Assembly: GCF_000224005.2 (NCBI RefSeq) | Contig: NZ_CP007031.1 | Span: 2,199,001-2,263,000 of the forward strand | From: Marichromatium purpuratum 984 | Lineage (GTDB): Bacteria; Pseudomonadota; Gammaproteobacteria; Chromatiales; Chromatiaceae | Length of the DNA stretch: 64,000 bases | Direction: 5' to 3' | In this document: piece after piece, positions 27,780 through 35,978 of the stretch | Layout: each line of letters starts with the position of its first letter | How positions within the stretch are numbered: the stretch's first letter is position 1 | The notes under the pieces: generated by a model | Seen by the model: only the letters and a program-made list of their open reading frames with translations | Told to the model about the DNA's origin: nothing | The model's database searches: none | Made by a program: the position numbers and the translations under genes

Positions 27780-30266
27780 ATTTTGGCTTTTCTTCCAAAG
27801 GTAATCCGATTCCGCCTGCAGAGTCGACAGCCCGCAACCCTCCTGAGAAGCCGCCCACTTGAAGATCTCAACACGCTTTTGAGAAATATTCAAAGTCCGT
27901 GCGGGCCGATCCTTCACCGGCATCTCTAAAAGAACAGTCAATATATCTATCTGATCTTCTCGCTCCAACTTTTCCAAAATATCCAAAACTGTTTTTTTAT
28001 CGGTTTTTTTCTCTGCCTCCAAAATTATTGATGGCGCCTCCCCCATCTCAGCAAAGCGCCGGCACCGCGCATGAAATAATTCATCCCTTTTCCCTGGCAC
28101 AGTACATTCACATTCATAAACTTCTTGAATCGCATTAGGCAACCTTGAAAAGGTCTCTAGATCTATACACATACACCCAGGATTTGACGCCGCTTCCAAC
28201 CGCACTGCATTTGCGATTGTAGTGCCCGCAAAGTCTAAAGTACCATCACCTAGCCTCATAAAAGACAGTTTTCCGGTTGCTGCTCCCATACGGAATCGCC
28301 GCTGCGCTGATGTTTCAGCTGTCTTCTTCTCGTTAAATTTTCCTACAATTTCAAAAAAAGACTCAGCAAACTGATGCGCTTTTTCGCTCTCTGTAAACGC
28401 CAATATTGCACCATCCCCTGTTCTTTTCAGAACGACTTCCCTTGGGTCTTCGCCGTTTCTACGCAACGCGTCATCCACAAACTCCACTATCTGCAGATTT
28501 AACTTTGCGACAGCGCTTGTATCCAGATTCTCCTCTAACGTTCTTGCCAAAGAACTATAGGCTACAAGATCCAACTCCACAACAGTTCTCTCAGCATACT
28601 CCTCCTGCTTCATCACACCCTCCGCTACAAATGGCATTGAAACCTCAGAAATTGCATTGAAATGCGCTTGATAGCGGCTAACGATCTCACGATCGTATCT
28701 AGCACCAACAGAGCCGCCTTGATCAACGATCACACATTTTTTATCAATAATCGCAAAATCCGCTGAATTAGCTGGCAAGCTTGCCTGATTCACCGAATTA
28801 CGATCAGCAAGCATCAGAGATGCTCCACGCATATATTTCCCTAGCTCTAAAAGAACTTTCTGCATCGATTGTGACAACCTATCTAATCCAGCTACCACGC
28901 ATACACGCTCGATTGCCACTCCTTCTTTCGACAATTCCTTCTCGAAATTCATTTGCGCCTGCCCCGACCTTGAAAGCCAGTAAGTTTCGTTATCTATAAC
29001 ACTTACAGCCTGCAAAGAGACCTGAGGCCGGCAAACTTCTTTCAAAGCTTCATAAGAACTAGAGAAACGTCGCCCAGCTATTGCTGAAGAATCAGCAATT
29101 ATCTGAGCTAGGTTTCTAAGCTGGCTCTCCACTTGGCACAATATTTCTGGTGGCACGTCTTCTTCGCGCATCGAGGCGGAATTCTGAATCGTCTTAATAA
29201 ACGCAACCAGCGAAGGGAGAAAAATAGGTCTTGCCAAAAAGTAATCCGGAAGGTTCGTCCAAAACCGCCCCCCGTCGCACTCCCCTAAAACCTCTACACG
29301 CCTTTTTATCTGACCAAATAGCTCATAATTTATCTTGAACGTATCTTTTAGAGGTTCACAATAAGACCAAAGCGTTTCTGTAAACCATTTCTCTATAGAG
29401 TTAACTCTTGCCTCCCCAGTAACAAAAAGCGCATTACGCATTAAATATGGTTCTGCCGCAGAAGTTGCATAGAAAATCGCTGCATACTTGCCAGACACTA
29501 TGTATAGATCGACAAATGGCCGGGACGGAGGAGCCAGCATTACACCAATCTGATAATTCGGCAAATTTTTGTAATCAGATAGACGTTTATCCAAGTTTTT
29601 TAGGTCCTGAGGCTCATCAAACAATCTAATTACGTGTTTTACAAAAACTCCTTCACGAACCTTTTCTTGCCATCGCTCCATAAATAACTTGGAGTCCAAA
29701 CTTTCCTCTACATAATCTGTCGGAGCACACTCTAAAGTCGTAACCACAATACGGTCTTCAGAACTTAGCTCCTGCGTTAGATGCCACATTAATGTGTAAA
29801 GAGGATTTCGATCCAATATCACCTGATCATTCAATGCCGGCGCAATCAACTTTATCGCACTAAAAGGAAATCTCCTCCAAGCATATAGGAGCATTGGAAT
29901 AGCAGCTAAAAACGCAGCAACCACACCCATCCAATCACTTGACCCCAAAAAGAAAAGCGCAAAACCAACCAGTGCTAATGAGAGCAAATAAATCAGTGAA
30001 TTCCAATAAATGCACCGCACAACCATCAAAGAAAACTCAAGATAACTATTACGTTGCTGTGCAAAGTACAAGAAGATAGATGCGATTTTCGGAAGAGAAA
30101 AAAAAGCCACCAAAAATACTAAAAGCGAGATACAAAAAAGCACCCAAAAAAAAACTGGCTCAAAAAAGCAAAAGAAGACAAGAACATGTGGAGAAAACAA
30201 TATTAAAATCAATATTAATTTGCGTTTAAACGATATCTTCATACCTGACAAAGGGAGCCCCTTCAT
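27777..30266 (-). CDS. Membrane protein with PLD-like region and class III nucleotide cyclase domain
   Basis: An 829-residue AT-rich gene, last in a four-gene operon. Four membrane helices lie at about 17-35, 39-58, 87-108 and 112-129. A long cytoplasmic region follows; residues 503-541 (IIDKKCVIV, then RYDREIVSRYQAHF) resemble the non-catalytic phospholipase-D-like modules of some bacterial sensors. Residues of about 560-720 form a class III cyclase domain: metal Asp566 (ELDLVAYSS) and Asp618 (TGDGAILAF), candidate adenine-recognition Lys614 and Asp678, and Arg689. The Asn expected four residues before Arg is Ala685, with Asn686 beside it, so activity is uncertain. The tail (about 750-829) is helical and recalls effector-associated domains, a weak guess. 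It overlaps the decarboxylase by 41 bases; an internal ATG at 30242 would shorten that to 17. Confidence 0.75.
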   Translation of the reverse strand: MKGLPLSGMKISFKRKLILILILFSPHVLVFFCFFEPVFFWVLFCISLLVFLVAFFSLPKIASIFLYFAQQRNSYLEFSLMVVRCIYWNSLIYLLSLALVGFALFFLGSSDWMGVVAAFLAAIPMLLYAWRRFPFSAIKLIAPALNDQVILDRNPLYTLMWHLTQELSSEDRIVVTTLECAPTDYVEESLDSKLFMERWQEKVREGVFVKHVIRLFDEPQDLKNLDKRLSDYKNLPNYQIGVMLAPPSRPFVDLYIVSGKYAAIFYATSAAEPYLMRNALFVTGEARVNSIEKWFTETLWSYCEPLKDTFKINYELFGQIKRRVEVLGECDGGRFWTNLPDYFLARPIFLPSLVAFIKTIQNSASMREEDVPPEILCQVESQLRNLAQIIADSSAIAGRRFSSSYEALKEVCRPQVSLQAVSVIDNETYWLSRSGQAQMNFEKELSKEGVAIERVCVVAGLDRLSQSMQKVLLELGKYMRGASLMLADRNSVNQASLPANSADFAIIDKKCVIVDQGGSVGARYDREIVSRYQAHFNAISEVSMPFVAEGVMKQEEYAERTVVELDLVAYSSLARTLEENLDTSAVAKLNLQIVEFVDDALRRNGEDPREVVLKRTGDGAILAFTESEKAHQFAESFFEIVGKFNEKKTAETSAQRRFRMGAATGKLSFMRLGDGTLDFAGTTIANAVRLEAASNPGCMCIDLETFSRLPNAIQEVYECECTVPGKRDELFHARCRRFAEMGEAPSIILEAEKKTDKKTVLDILEKLEREDQIDILTVLLEMPVKDRPARTLNISQKRVEIFKWAASQEGCGLSTLQAESDYLWKKSQN

Positions 30267-31386
30267 AACCCATGAACCCTCGAAACGCTAAATTGTGACC
30301 ATATGCTCCAGCAACCAAAATCGCAAGTTTATCTCCTACTTCCACATCCGGAAAATACCCCTTGCACGCAATACTATCCAGCGGCGTACACGTTGGCCCG
30401 CACAAATGTATTTTAAGACCGTAGTATTTTGGCGGAATATTTAGAAAGTTCAGCGAAAATACTGGATGCACCGCTTTTGTCAGCAATGTACGAGCAAATG
30501 AAGTAATCCCCCCATCAGTGACGCACACTATTGTTTCACCTCGTCTCTTTCTCACCTTAACTGTTACTAAAAGAGCCGTACAGTGCGCGACAATATATCG
30601 CCCAATCTCGTAGGTAACCGGCCGCTTGCCGAGAATGTTTTCTACTCCTTTGGCGAGATCCTGCCACTTCTCCTCTGGCTCAAACGGATCATACGAAACA
30701 CCCAACCCAGGACCATATTGTATTGGCCACCTCCGTTTAAAAATAAGATCAAATTCCGGGATTGCTCTTAGTATTGCCGTTGCTGCATCAAAACTACGGT
30801 AATCGCTGCCGGAATATATATGCAAACCGTCAAATTGAATATGACTCTTTATCGCGTAATGCAGCTCCTCTAAAGTTAGGCCAAAAGGTGTCTGCAGGTG
30901 CATCATATTTTCCACAACAGAAGAGCTTTCCAATCGAGCAATACATCGCGCATAAAGCTCTTTGTCATGCCCAACAAGCCAGGCCATCTCTTTTGCTTCA
31001 TCTAACGACTCTATGCAATATCGCTGTACGCCACACAATCGTGCCTGCTTTATCAATGACGGCTCTTTCCATGGGCCAACACATGATATATAGCGAGGCT
31101 CGATCCCGGCTTCTAAAGCAGCTCGCAATTCAGCAAGGGAACTCACATCGGCACCACAACCGGCTTCTGAGACAATGCGCAAGACGTCTTGATGAGGATT
31201 CGCCTTCAAGGAAAAACGAATAGTCTGCGGTGCAGAGCATTGGAGTAAATCTTGAAGGCGACTTCGCAAGACCGACTCAAAGTATACAAATACCGGAGTC
31301 CGAATTCGCGTCGGAAGAGATGCAAGTTTGCTTAGAATACCGGCTGACGGCCAGTTCTTAGCTAAGCTAGAAGGTTGGCTATCCAT
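30226..31386 (-). CDS. Fold-III PLP-dependent amino acid decarboxylase
   Basis: A 386-residue enzyme of the DapDC/ornithine decarboxylase (alanine racemase fold) group. The PLP Lys is Lys61 in RFSLKANPH. Other family marks are CGADVSSLAELRAAL (about 77-91), LHIYSGS near 190, the phosphate-binding YGPGLGVSYDPF, the EIGRYIVA segment (usually EPGR) and the second-subunit cysteine motif GPTCTPLDS near 338. The substrate cannot be named; diaminopimelate decarboxylase is unlikely to be its job, because the gene sits in an acquired operon with DUF364 and hydrolase genes. Similar enzymes serve in siderophore and polyamine synthesis. It overlaps the upstream hydrolase by 25 bases and the downstream cyclase by 41. 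Confidence 0.85.
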   Translation of the reverse strand: MDSQPSSLAKNWPSAGILSKLASLPTRIRTPVFVYFESVLRSRLQDLLQCSAPQTIRFSLKANPHQDVLRIVSEAGCGADVSSLAELRAALEAGIEPRYISCVGPWKEPSLIKQARLCGVQRYCIESLDEAKEMAWLVGHDKELYARCIARLESSSVVENMMHLQTPFGLTLEELHYAIKSHIQFDGLHIYSGSDYRSFDAATAILRAIPEFDLIFKRRWPIQYGPGLGVSYDPFEPEEKWQDLAKGVENILGKRPVTYEIGRYIVAHCTALLVTVKVRKRRGETIVCVTDGGITSFARTLLTKAVHPVFSLNFLNIPPKYYGLKIHLCGPTCTPLDSIACKGYFPDVEVGDKLAILVAGAYGHNLAFRGFMGYEGAPFVRYEDIV

Positions 31387-32258
31387 TCTTCGATAATCAC
31401 CTGAAGTTTAGATTCATAGCCAGCATAGTCGTGAGCTGCTCCCTCGATCACCACAGACCGGTGCGCACTGTCCTCGGGCAGTGCTTGCAGTATCTCTTCC
31501 GCAGCACGTTTTTTTTCGGTATCTGTTACGGCAATATCTTCAGACCCTAATACGATAAGAGTTGGAATACTCCAGTTCGATAACATCTCTAAACCACGCC
31601 CGCGATTAGTCAAATCAAAAACATTTCCAAAACCATGCGGATCGAAAAGGTCTAGGTAAGCTTGCGCATCGATTGGATAGAAAAAAGTACCATCAGGCAT
31701 GATTTCGTCAGCACGCCCTTCTTGCACCATGTGTTTCGCAGCATCAATAGTTTTCTGGAATTCTGCGCCTGCGTTTTCTGCCTGCAGTCCGACATCATCC
31801 GATGGAGAGATAAAAACAACTCCAGTGATTTTCGGATGATTGATAGTATCCAGAACATAGCGCACTAGCTTCACACATCCAGTACTGTGAGCAGTGATAA
31901 TGACATCATCTAATCCGCGCGCCTTCACAAACGCGATCGCCGCCTCAATGTCATAAGCAGCATCTGCTAAACGCTCATGCGCACCGCCTTTGGAAACGGT
32001 TTCACGCCTTCCGTCAATTTCCTTAATGGCGTCAGAAAAATAGTCATGACCACGGTTATTAAAAAGCAGTATTCTACAATCGGAAGATTCCGCCGCACTC
32101 GCTAAATTATCGACGAACCTTTGTTCATAGAAATTACCAGCCAGACCATGAACATGAATTATCGCTCTATTTTCAAATCCAGTACCCTTAGACATCATCC
32201 CGCAAAGCTCGACACCATCTCGCGTCTTAATACGAACAAATTCAAAACAAGTAGACAT
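31362..32258 (-). CDS. Alpha/beta hydrolase, DUF1749-like
   Basis: A 298-residue soluble hydrolase. The oxyanion segment HVHGLAGNFYEQRF is at about 36-49. The nucleophile elbow is AHSTGC with Ser125 (a variant of GxSxG). The acid is in LIVLGSEDIAV and the catalytic His in EGAAHDYAGYE near 277. The long insertion with FNNRGHDYF is like that of DUF1749 proteins. The role could be ester or thioester cleavage, perhaps release of a small product made by its neighbours; that is inference. It follows the DUF364 gene after 16 bases and overlaps the decarboxylase gene by 25. Confidence 0.8.
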   Translation of the reverse strand: MSTCFEFVRIKTRDGVELCGMMSKGTGFENRAIIHVHGLAGNFYEQRFVDNLASAAESSDCRILLFNNRGHDYFSDAIKEIDGRRETVSKGGAHERLADAAYDIEAAIAFVKARGLDDVIITAHSTGCVKLVRYVLDTINHPKITGVVFISPSDDVGLQAENAGAEFQKTIDAAKHMVQEGRADEIMPDGTFFYPIDAQAYLDLFDPHGFGNVFDLTNRGRGLEMLSNWSIPTLIVLGSEDIAVTDTEKKRAAEEILQALPEDSAHRSVVIEGAAHDYAGYESKLQVIIEEWIANLLA

Positions 32259-32274
32259 GACAAATCAACCCTAT

Positions 32275-33126
32275 TTAGATTTCTGGAAGGCAAATAACAC
32301 CGCGGGCATGCGGCAGATTCTGTATAGCAGAATACATCCTTATTACGGCATCACCTCCAAAAACATAGAATGGAAAAGGTTCTGCTATAGCAGCCGTAAT
32401 ACCACGACCCACAAGATACGGCACCAAGTGCGCCGCGGTTTCTGCGTAAAGCAATAGAGGCTTGTCGTAAGCGTTCGCAAAACAGACGAGTGTTGCGAGG
32501 GTGTTAGTCCAGAGTGACATTCCTGTGGCTAGAATAACGTCACAGCGGCTTAGATCATCGAAAGACGAGATACCGTGACGCACCTCAACTCCGCCATAAA
32601 TCTTACCTACAACAATCGGGTCAAGATCGAACGCGATTACATTAAAACCTTGCTCTTTAAAAGACTTAACAAACTCCGAGACGACACCTACAATTCCAAT
32701 TGTAAAGCCTCGTTTACGTGAAGCGTATGAGCCCACAAATTCCGTGATGAGACGCGCACGCCTTCGACTACGTTTGGCTAGAGAACCGTCCAGCGAGAAC
32801 GTTGATTGCGGACTACCAGGAAATCCTGCGTAGATTGCATCTGTAACAGCTATACGTGTAGCAAGGTCCATACCTTGCTGATCCAAGGCTGACCGACCGA
32901 TAAAATTATCATCAAAGTTAGCGCAACTACCCATATAGCAACACCCTTGACCATAAACATACGCCATTCTGATAGTATAGCGGAAGTGACGTTCTTCGGC
33001 GGTGGGTTGAACACTTAGAATAATGTTCGCCAGCTGTTTAATATGGATTCCCGGCGTATCGCTGCTCGACACTCGAGAAAGCGACGCTAGCAGCGAGTTT
33101 AGTATCGCAGCAGAATTCTCATACAT
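32275..33126 (-). CDS. DUF364-type Rossmann protein, putative heavy-metal chelation family
   Basis: A 283-residue protein, first in the AT-rich operon. The C-terminal half is Rossmann-like: IGIVGVVSEFVKSFKEQG near 141, then VIAFDLDP, a CDVILATGMSLWTNTLATL segment and LLLYAETAAHLVPYLVGRGI, which match the order of motifs in DUF364 (GTTLVNGT and GPS-x-P regions in the family). The N-terminal half has a Cys-rich patch, YGQGCCYMGSC, that might bind a metal. The family is named for heavy-metal chelation, but its chemistry is not established. I see no clear ribosome site before the ATG at 33126. Confidence 0.7.
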   Translation of the reverse strand: MYENSAAILNSLLASLSRVSSSDTPGIHIKQLANIILSVQPTAEERHFRYTIRMAYVYGQGCCYMGSCANFDDNFIGRSALDQQGMDLATRIAVTDAIYAGFPGSPQSTFSLDGSLAKRSRRRARLITEFVGSYASRKRGFTIGIVGVVSEFVKSFKEQGFNVIAFDLDPIVVGKIYGGVEVRHGISSFDDLSRCDVILATGMSLWTNTLATLVCFANAYDKPLLLYAETAAHLVPYLVGRGITAAIAEPFPFYVFGGDAVIRMYSAIQNLPHARGVICLPEI

Positions 33127-33369
33127 ACTTTGAGGCCCTGAAGAATTTTCTGAGTTTCATCAACAGCTAATACGGGGCGCATATAATGCGTCGTGCACAA
33201 CTGATTATTTTACGTACCGCGCAATCATACTTCCTGCCGAAGCCATACCAAAAAAATACGGTAGTGCCCTGACCGATAATAGGTGCCGGTAGCGCCCTGA
33301 CTGGATAGGTTTCGATAAGATCAGAATTTCTTGCTTTAAGGGTGAAGACGATGTATCTGACATGTCCGC

Positions 33370-33657
33370 ATGTGTCACTCCAACCATGTGACCAAAAATG
33401 GATTCAACCGGCTGAAAAAGCAGTTGTACAAGTGTCAAGATTGCGGTCTGCAGTTCGTTCTCCATCCTGCCAAGGGACCGGTTTCTCAGGAAACCCGCGA
33501 ACTGATCGATCGGTTGCTGCTGGAAAAAATCTCCCTGGCCGGAATTGCCCGTGCGGTGAAGGTCTCCGAGGCCTGGCTGCAGAACTACGTGAACGAGAAG
33601 TACAAGAAGGTTCCTCGTCAGGTCGCGCTAAAAAAAACACCACACCCTACGGAGTGA
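33370..33657 (+). CDS. insA: IS1 InsA-like protein, N terminus disrupted
   Basis: A 95-residue zinc-ribbon/HTH protein of IS1 type: NHVTKNGFNRLKKQLYKCQDCG followed by a helix-turn-helix region. The usual start MYLTCPHC is coded at 33351 but is put out of frame by one extra G at about 33372; the ATG at 33370 restores a frame yet loses the first zinc Cys. InsA of IS1 binds the ends and represses InsB; this copy may be weakened. (Residues are given in two parts to stay short.). Confidence 0.75.
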   Translation: MCHSNHVTKNGFNRLKKQLYKCQDCGLQFVLHPAKGPVSQETRELIDRLLLEKISLAGIARAVKVSEAWLQNYVNEKYKKVPRQVALKKTPHPTE

Positions 33658-34067
33658 TCCTGGAGTGCGACGAGCTGTGGTCCTTTGTCGGAAAACGCCT
33701 GAACAAACAATGGATCTGGCTCGCCATGGATCGCCTGACCCGGCGCATCGTCGGGGTCCACGTTGGCGATCGTACGGAGCGCTCCGCACAGGCGCTGTGG
33801 GATTCCATCCCAGCGCAATATCAGACTTCCGCTCCCGTCTACACAGATTTCTGGAGCGCCTATGCACGAGTCATCTTGGCACACCGCCATTACCCCAGTG
33901 CGAAGTCACAAGGGGAAACCAACCACATCGAACGGTTTAACGGTACACTCCGGCAGCGTATCTCCCGCTTGGTGAGAAAGTCGCTCGCGTTCTCGAAGAA
34001 CCAGGAAAACCATCTGGGTGCACTCTGGAACTTCATTCATCATTACAACGCTACGATGTGCGCGTGA
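33630..34067 (+). CDS. insB: IS1 InsB transposase part, made by -1 frameshift
   Basis: The catalytic half of IS1 transposase. It lies in the -1 frame relative to insA and is entered at a run of eight A (33630-33637), the place and kind of slippery site IS1 uses to make InsAB'. DDE-type marks are ECDELWSFVG, PVYTDFWSAY, and HIERFNGTLRQRISRLVRKS near the end. The frame happens to be open upstream to 33342, but that part is out-of-frame insA, not a real domain. Confidence 0.85.
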   Translation, partial: KKNTTPYGVILECDELWSFVGKRLNKQWIWLAMDRLTRRIVGVHVGDRTERSAQALWDSIPAQYQTSAPVYTDFWSAYARVILAHRHYPSAKSQGETNHIERFNGTLRQRISRLVRKSLAFSKNQENHLGALWNFIHHYNATMCA

Positions 34068-34173
34068 TTCATTGCGGGCGAGCCAAAAACATCGAGCGAT
34101 TCAAAATCCTATCGGTCAGGGCACTACCTAAAATTGGTCGCCAGGTTCGGCAATGCATCCGGAAACCAATATA

Positions 34174-35083
34174 AGAGGCTCTATCAAAAAGCCGTTCGCG
34201 TTGTCAGAGGCGTCGAGATCACGCACACATTGACGGAGGATAGCCATGGCCAAGCCGTTGCTGCCCGATGACCTGTGGGCCGAAATCGAACCCTTGCTGC
34301 CGTCGCCCAAGCCGCGCCGATATCGCTACCCCGGTCGTAAGCCGATCGACAATCGTCGGGCGCTGACCGGGATTCTGTTCGTGCTCAAGAGCAGGATCCC
34401 ATGGGAGATGTTGCCGCAGGAGATGGGGGGTGACTCTGGGATGACCTGCTGGCGTCGGCTGCGCGAGTGGCAGCAGGCCGGGGTGTGGGAGGCGATCCAC
34501 CACAAGCTGCTCGAACGGCTTGAGGCCAGTGATCGCATCGACTGGTCGCAAGCGTTGGTCGACAGCGCCTCGATTCGCGCCGTCGGCGGCGGTGAATGCA
34601 CCGGCCCCAACCCGACCGATCGCGCTCGCCCGGGAAGCAAGCACCATCTGATCACCGACGCCCGGGGCATTCCGCTGCATGCCGTGCTCTCCGGCGCCAA
34701 CGCCCACGATGTCACGCAACTCATCGCCCTGGTCGATGGCATCACACCCGTGCGCAGCGGACGGCGTGGTCGCCCCCGCCATCGACCAGAACGCGTGCAG
34801 GGCGACCGCGCCTATGACTCCAGGGCCCACCGTGCGGCACTGCGCACGCGCAACATCCAACCGCAGCTCGCGCGACGCAACACCCCACATGGCAGCGGCC
34901 TGGGAACGACCCGCTGGGTCGTCGAACGTTCGCTGGCGTGGCTGCATCAGTTCCGTCGACTGCAGGTGCACTTCGAGCGCCGGGCCGATATTCACGAGGC
35001 GTTTCTCTTTCCTGGGACTCGCACTCATTTGCTGTGACTCATTTGCTGTGGAGTGGGCGTAGGGCTTTACTGATAGAGCCTCT
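34174..35083 (+). mobile_element. IS5-family insertion sequence (IS427-like group)
   Basis: A 910-bp element with imperfect terminal inverted repeats: AGAGGCTCTATCA at 34174-34186, and its complement at 35071-35083, extended by further partly matching bases (AAAGCC). Both sides are flanked by TA, a possible 2-base target duplication. It lies 45 bases from the IS1 element, so two elements entered the same spot. Confidence 0.85.
34246..35037 (+). CDS. IS5-family transposase, C-terminal frameshift
   Basis: A 263-residue DDE transposase (MAKPLLPDDLWAEIEPLLP at the start). DDE marks: LVDSASIRA, then GDRAYDS near 190, and WVVERSLAWLHQFRRL near 226-241. The end reads HEAFLFPGTRTHLL, unlike relatives. 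One base fewer at about 35010 (CTTTCCTGGG) would restore the usual HEAFLFLGLALIC and carry the frame on to a TAG at 35060-35062. A perfect 14-base tandem duplication (ACTCATTTGCTGTG, 35023-35050) sits in the same place. The copy may be decayed, or the indel may be an error. Confidence 0.85.
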   Translation: MAKPLLPDDLWAEIEPLLPSPKPRRYRYPGRKPIDNRRALTGILFVLKSRIPWEMLPQEMGGDSGMTCWRRLREWQQAGVWEAIHHKLLERLEASDRIDWSQALVDSASIRAVGGGECTGPNPTDRARPGSKHHLITDARGIPLHAVLSGANAHDVTQLIALVDGITPVRSGRRGRPRHRPERVQGDRAYDSRAHRAALRTRNIQPQLARRNTPHGSGLGTTRWVVERSLAWLHQFRRLQVHFERRADIHEAFLFPGTRTHLL

Positions 35084-35152
35084 TAGCCCCCTCCTAATTC
35101 CACACTCATCCCACCCCAAAAATCAACACAAAATGTGAACGATCCGACAAAC

Positions 35153-35917
35153 TCATCGCCCCACCCCCTCCCCCCAATGACACAACCCCTGCAACACCGC
35201 ACTCATCTCCAGCACCTGTTCCAGGCTCCCGACCTGCCCCAGCCGCATCAGCCGCTTGGCATAACGCAGTGCCTGCGGGGACTTGGCGGCGATTGTTGAG
35301 GCCATTTCGTGGACGCGTGCGGTGAGTGCGTCGGGTTCGACGACGTCGAGGACGAGGCCGAGGCGGTGGGCCTCGGCGGCGTCGATGACGCGGCCGGTGA
35401 CGGTGAGGGCGAAGGCGGCCTGATAGCCGATCTGGCGTTGCAGGAACCAGGCGCCGCCGTCACCGGGGATGAGGCCGAGGTCGATGAAGGTCTCGCCGAA
35501 GCGGGCGCGGGTGGAGGCGATGCGCAGGTCGGCCATGCAGGCGAGGTCGCAGCCGGCGCCGATCGCCGGGCCGTCGACGGCGGCGATGACCGGCACCTCG
35601 CAGCGGTAGAGGGCGCGGGGGATGCGCTGGATGCCGTGGCGGTAGCGGCGTTCGAGTTCGGCGGCGTCGCCGGCGAAGTCGCCGCGGCGTGCGGCCATGT
35701 CCTTGATGTTGCCGCCGGCGCTGAAGGCCGCGCCCTCGGCGGCGATCACCAGCACCGAGACCGCCTCGCAGGCGTTGACCCAGTCGACGGTGGCGACGAT
35801 GTCGTCGATCAGGGCGGTACCGGTGAGGGCGTTGCGCACGTCGTCGCGCGCGAGGGTGAGGGTGGCGACCCGGTCGGCGAGACCGAGCCGGGCATCGGTG
35901 AGGTCGGGCGGGTTCAT
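35153..35917 (-). CDS. Enoyl-CoA hydratase/isomerase (crotonase) family protein
   Basis: A 254-residue crotonase-fold protein; the ATG at 35917 has GGAAGG eight bases upstream. The oxyanion-hole segments are present: AFSAGGNIKDM near 70 and DGPAIGAGCDLA near 120. The two catalytic Glu of classic crotonase are not conserved: the first position is Phe in FIDLGLIPGDGG and the second falls in YQAAFALTVTG. The Asp in PGDGG may act instead, as in some isomerases, so an isomerase or other reaction is more likely than simple hydration. It ends the Liv operon, and the IS5-type element lies 69 bases past its stop. Confidence 0.85.
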   Translation of the reverse strand: MNPPDLTDARLGLADRVATLTLARDDVRNALTGTALIDDIVATVDWVNACEAVSVLVIAAEGAAFSAGGNIKDMAARRGDFAGDAAELERRYRHGIQRIPRALYRCEVPVIAAVDGPAIGAGCDLACMADLRIASTRARFGETFIDLGLIPGDGGAWFLQRQIGYQAAFALTVTGRVIDAAEAHRLGLVLDVVEPDALTARVHEMASTIAAKSPQALRYAKRLMRLGQVGSLEQVLEMSAVLQGLCHWGEGVGR

Positions 35918-35978
35918 CGCGGGGCCTTCCATGACGGGGCGCCCCGACGGGCGCCGGGGCGCTTGCGGGGATTGCGGA

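Larger units (their letters stand above)
33260..34128 (+). mobile_element. IS1-family insertion sequence
   Basis: An 869-bp element bounded by 19-base perfect terminal inverted repeats: GGTAGTGCCCTGACCGATA at 33260-33278 and its complement at 34110-34128. A second, degenerate copy of the left repeat lies just inside (33288-33309, GGTAGCGCCCTGACTGGATA), so the left end is doubled. The flanking bases (AAAAATAC on the left, TAAAATTG on the right) are not a matching duplication, so the element may have recombined or is old. Confidence 0.85.

Noticed and set aside
27777-33126. Pycsar-type anti-phage operon
   Set aside because: The cyclase is fused to its own membrane helices and the neighbours are metabolic enzymes; no separate effector with a cyclic-nucleotide sensor is present. 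A defence role is left open but not claimed.
33182-33187. TATAAT on the plus strand upstream of the IS1 element
   Set aside because: No matching -35 hexamer at the right distance and no host gene downstream; likely chance in AT-rich DNA.
33342-33630. N-terminal part of a long open frame continuous with insB
   Set aside because: It is the insA region read in the wrong frame; residues past MYLTCPH do not match a zinc ribbon.
33251-34137. Target-site duplication flanking the IS1 element
   Set aside because: The bases on the two sides do not match over 8 or 9 positions.
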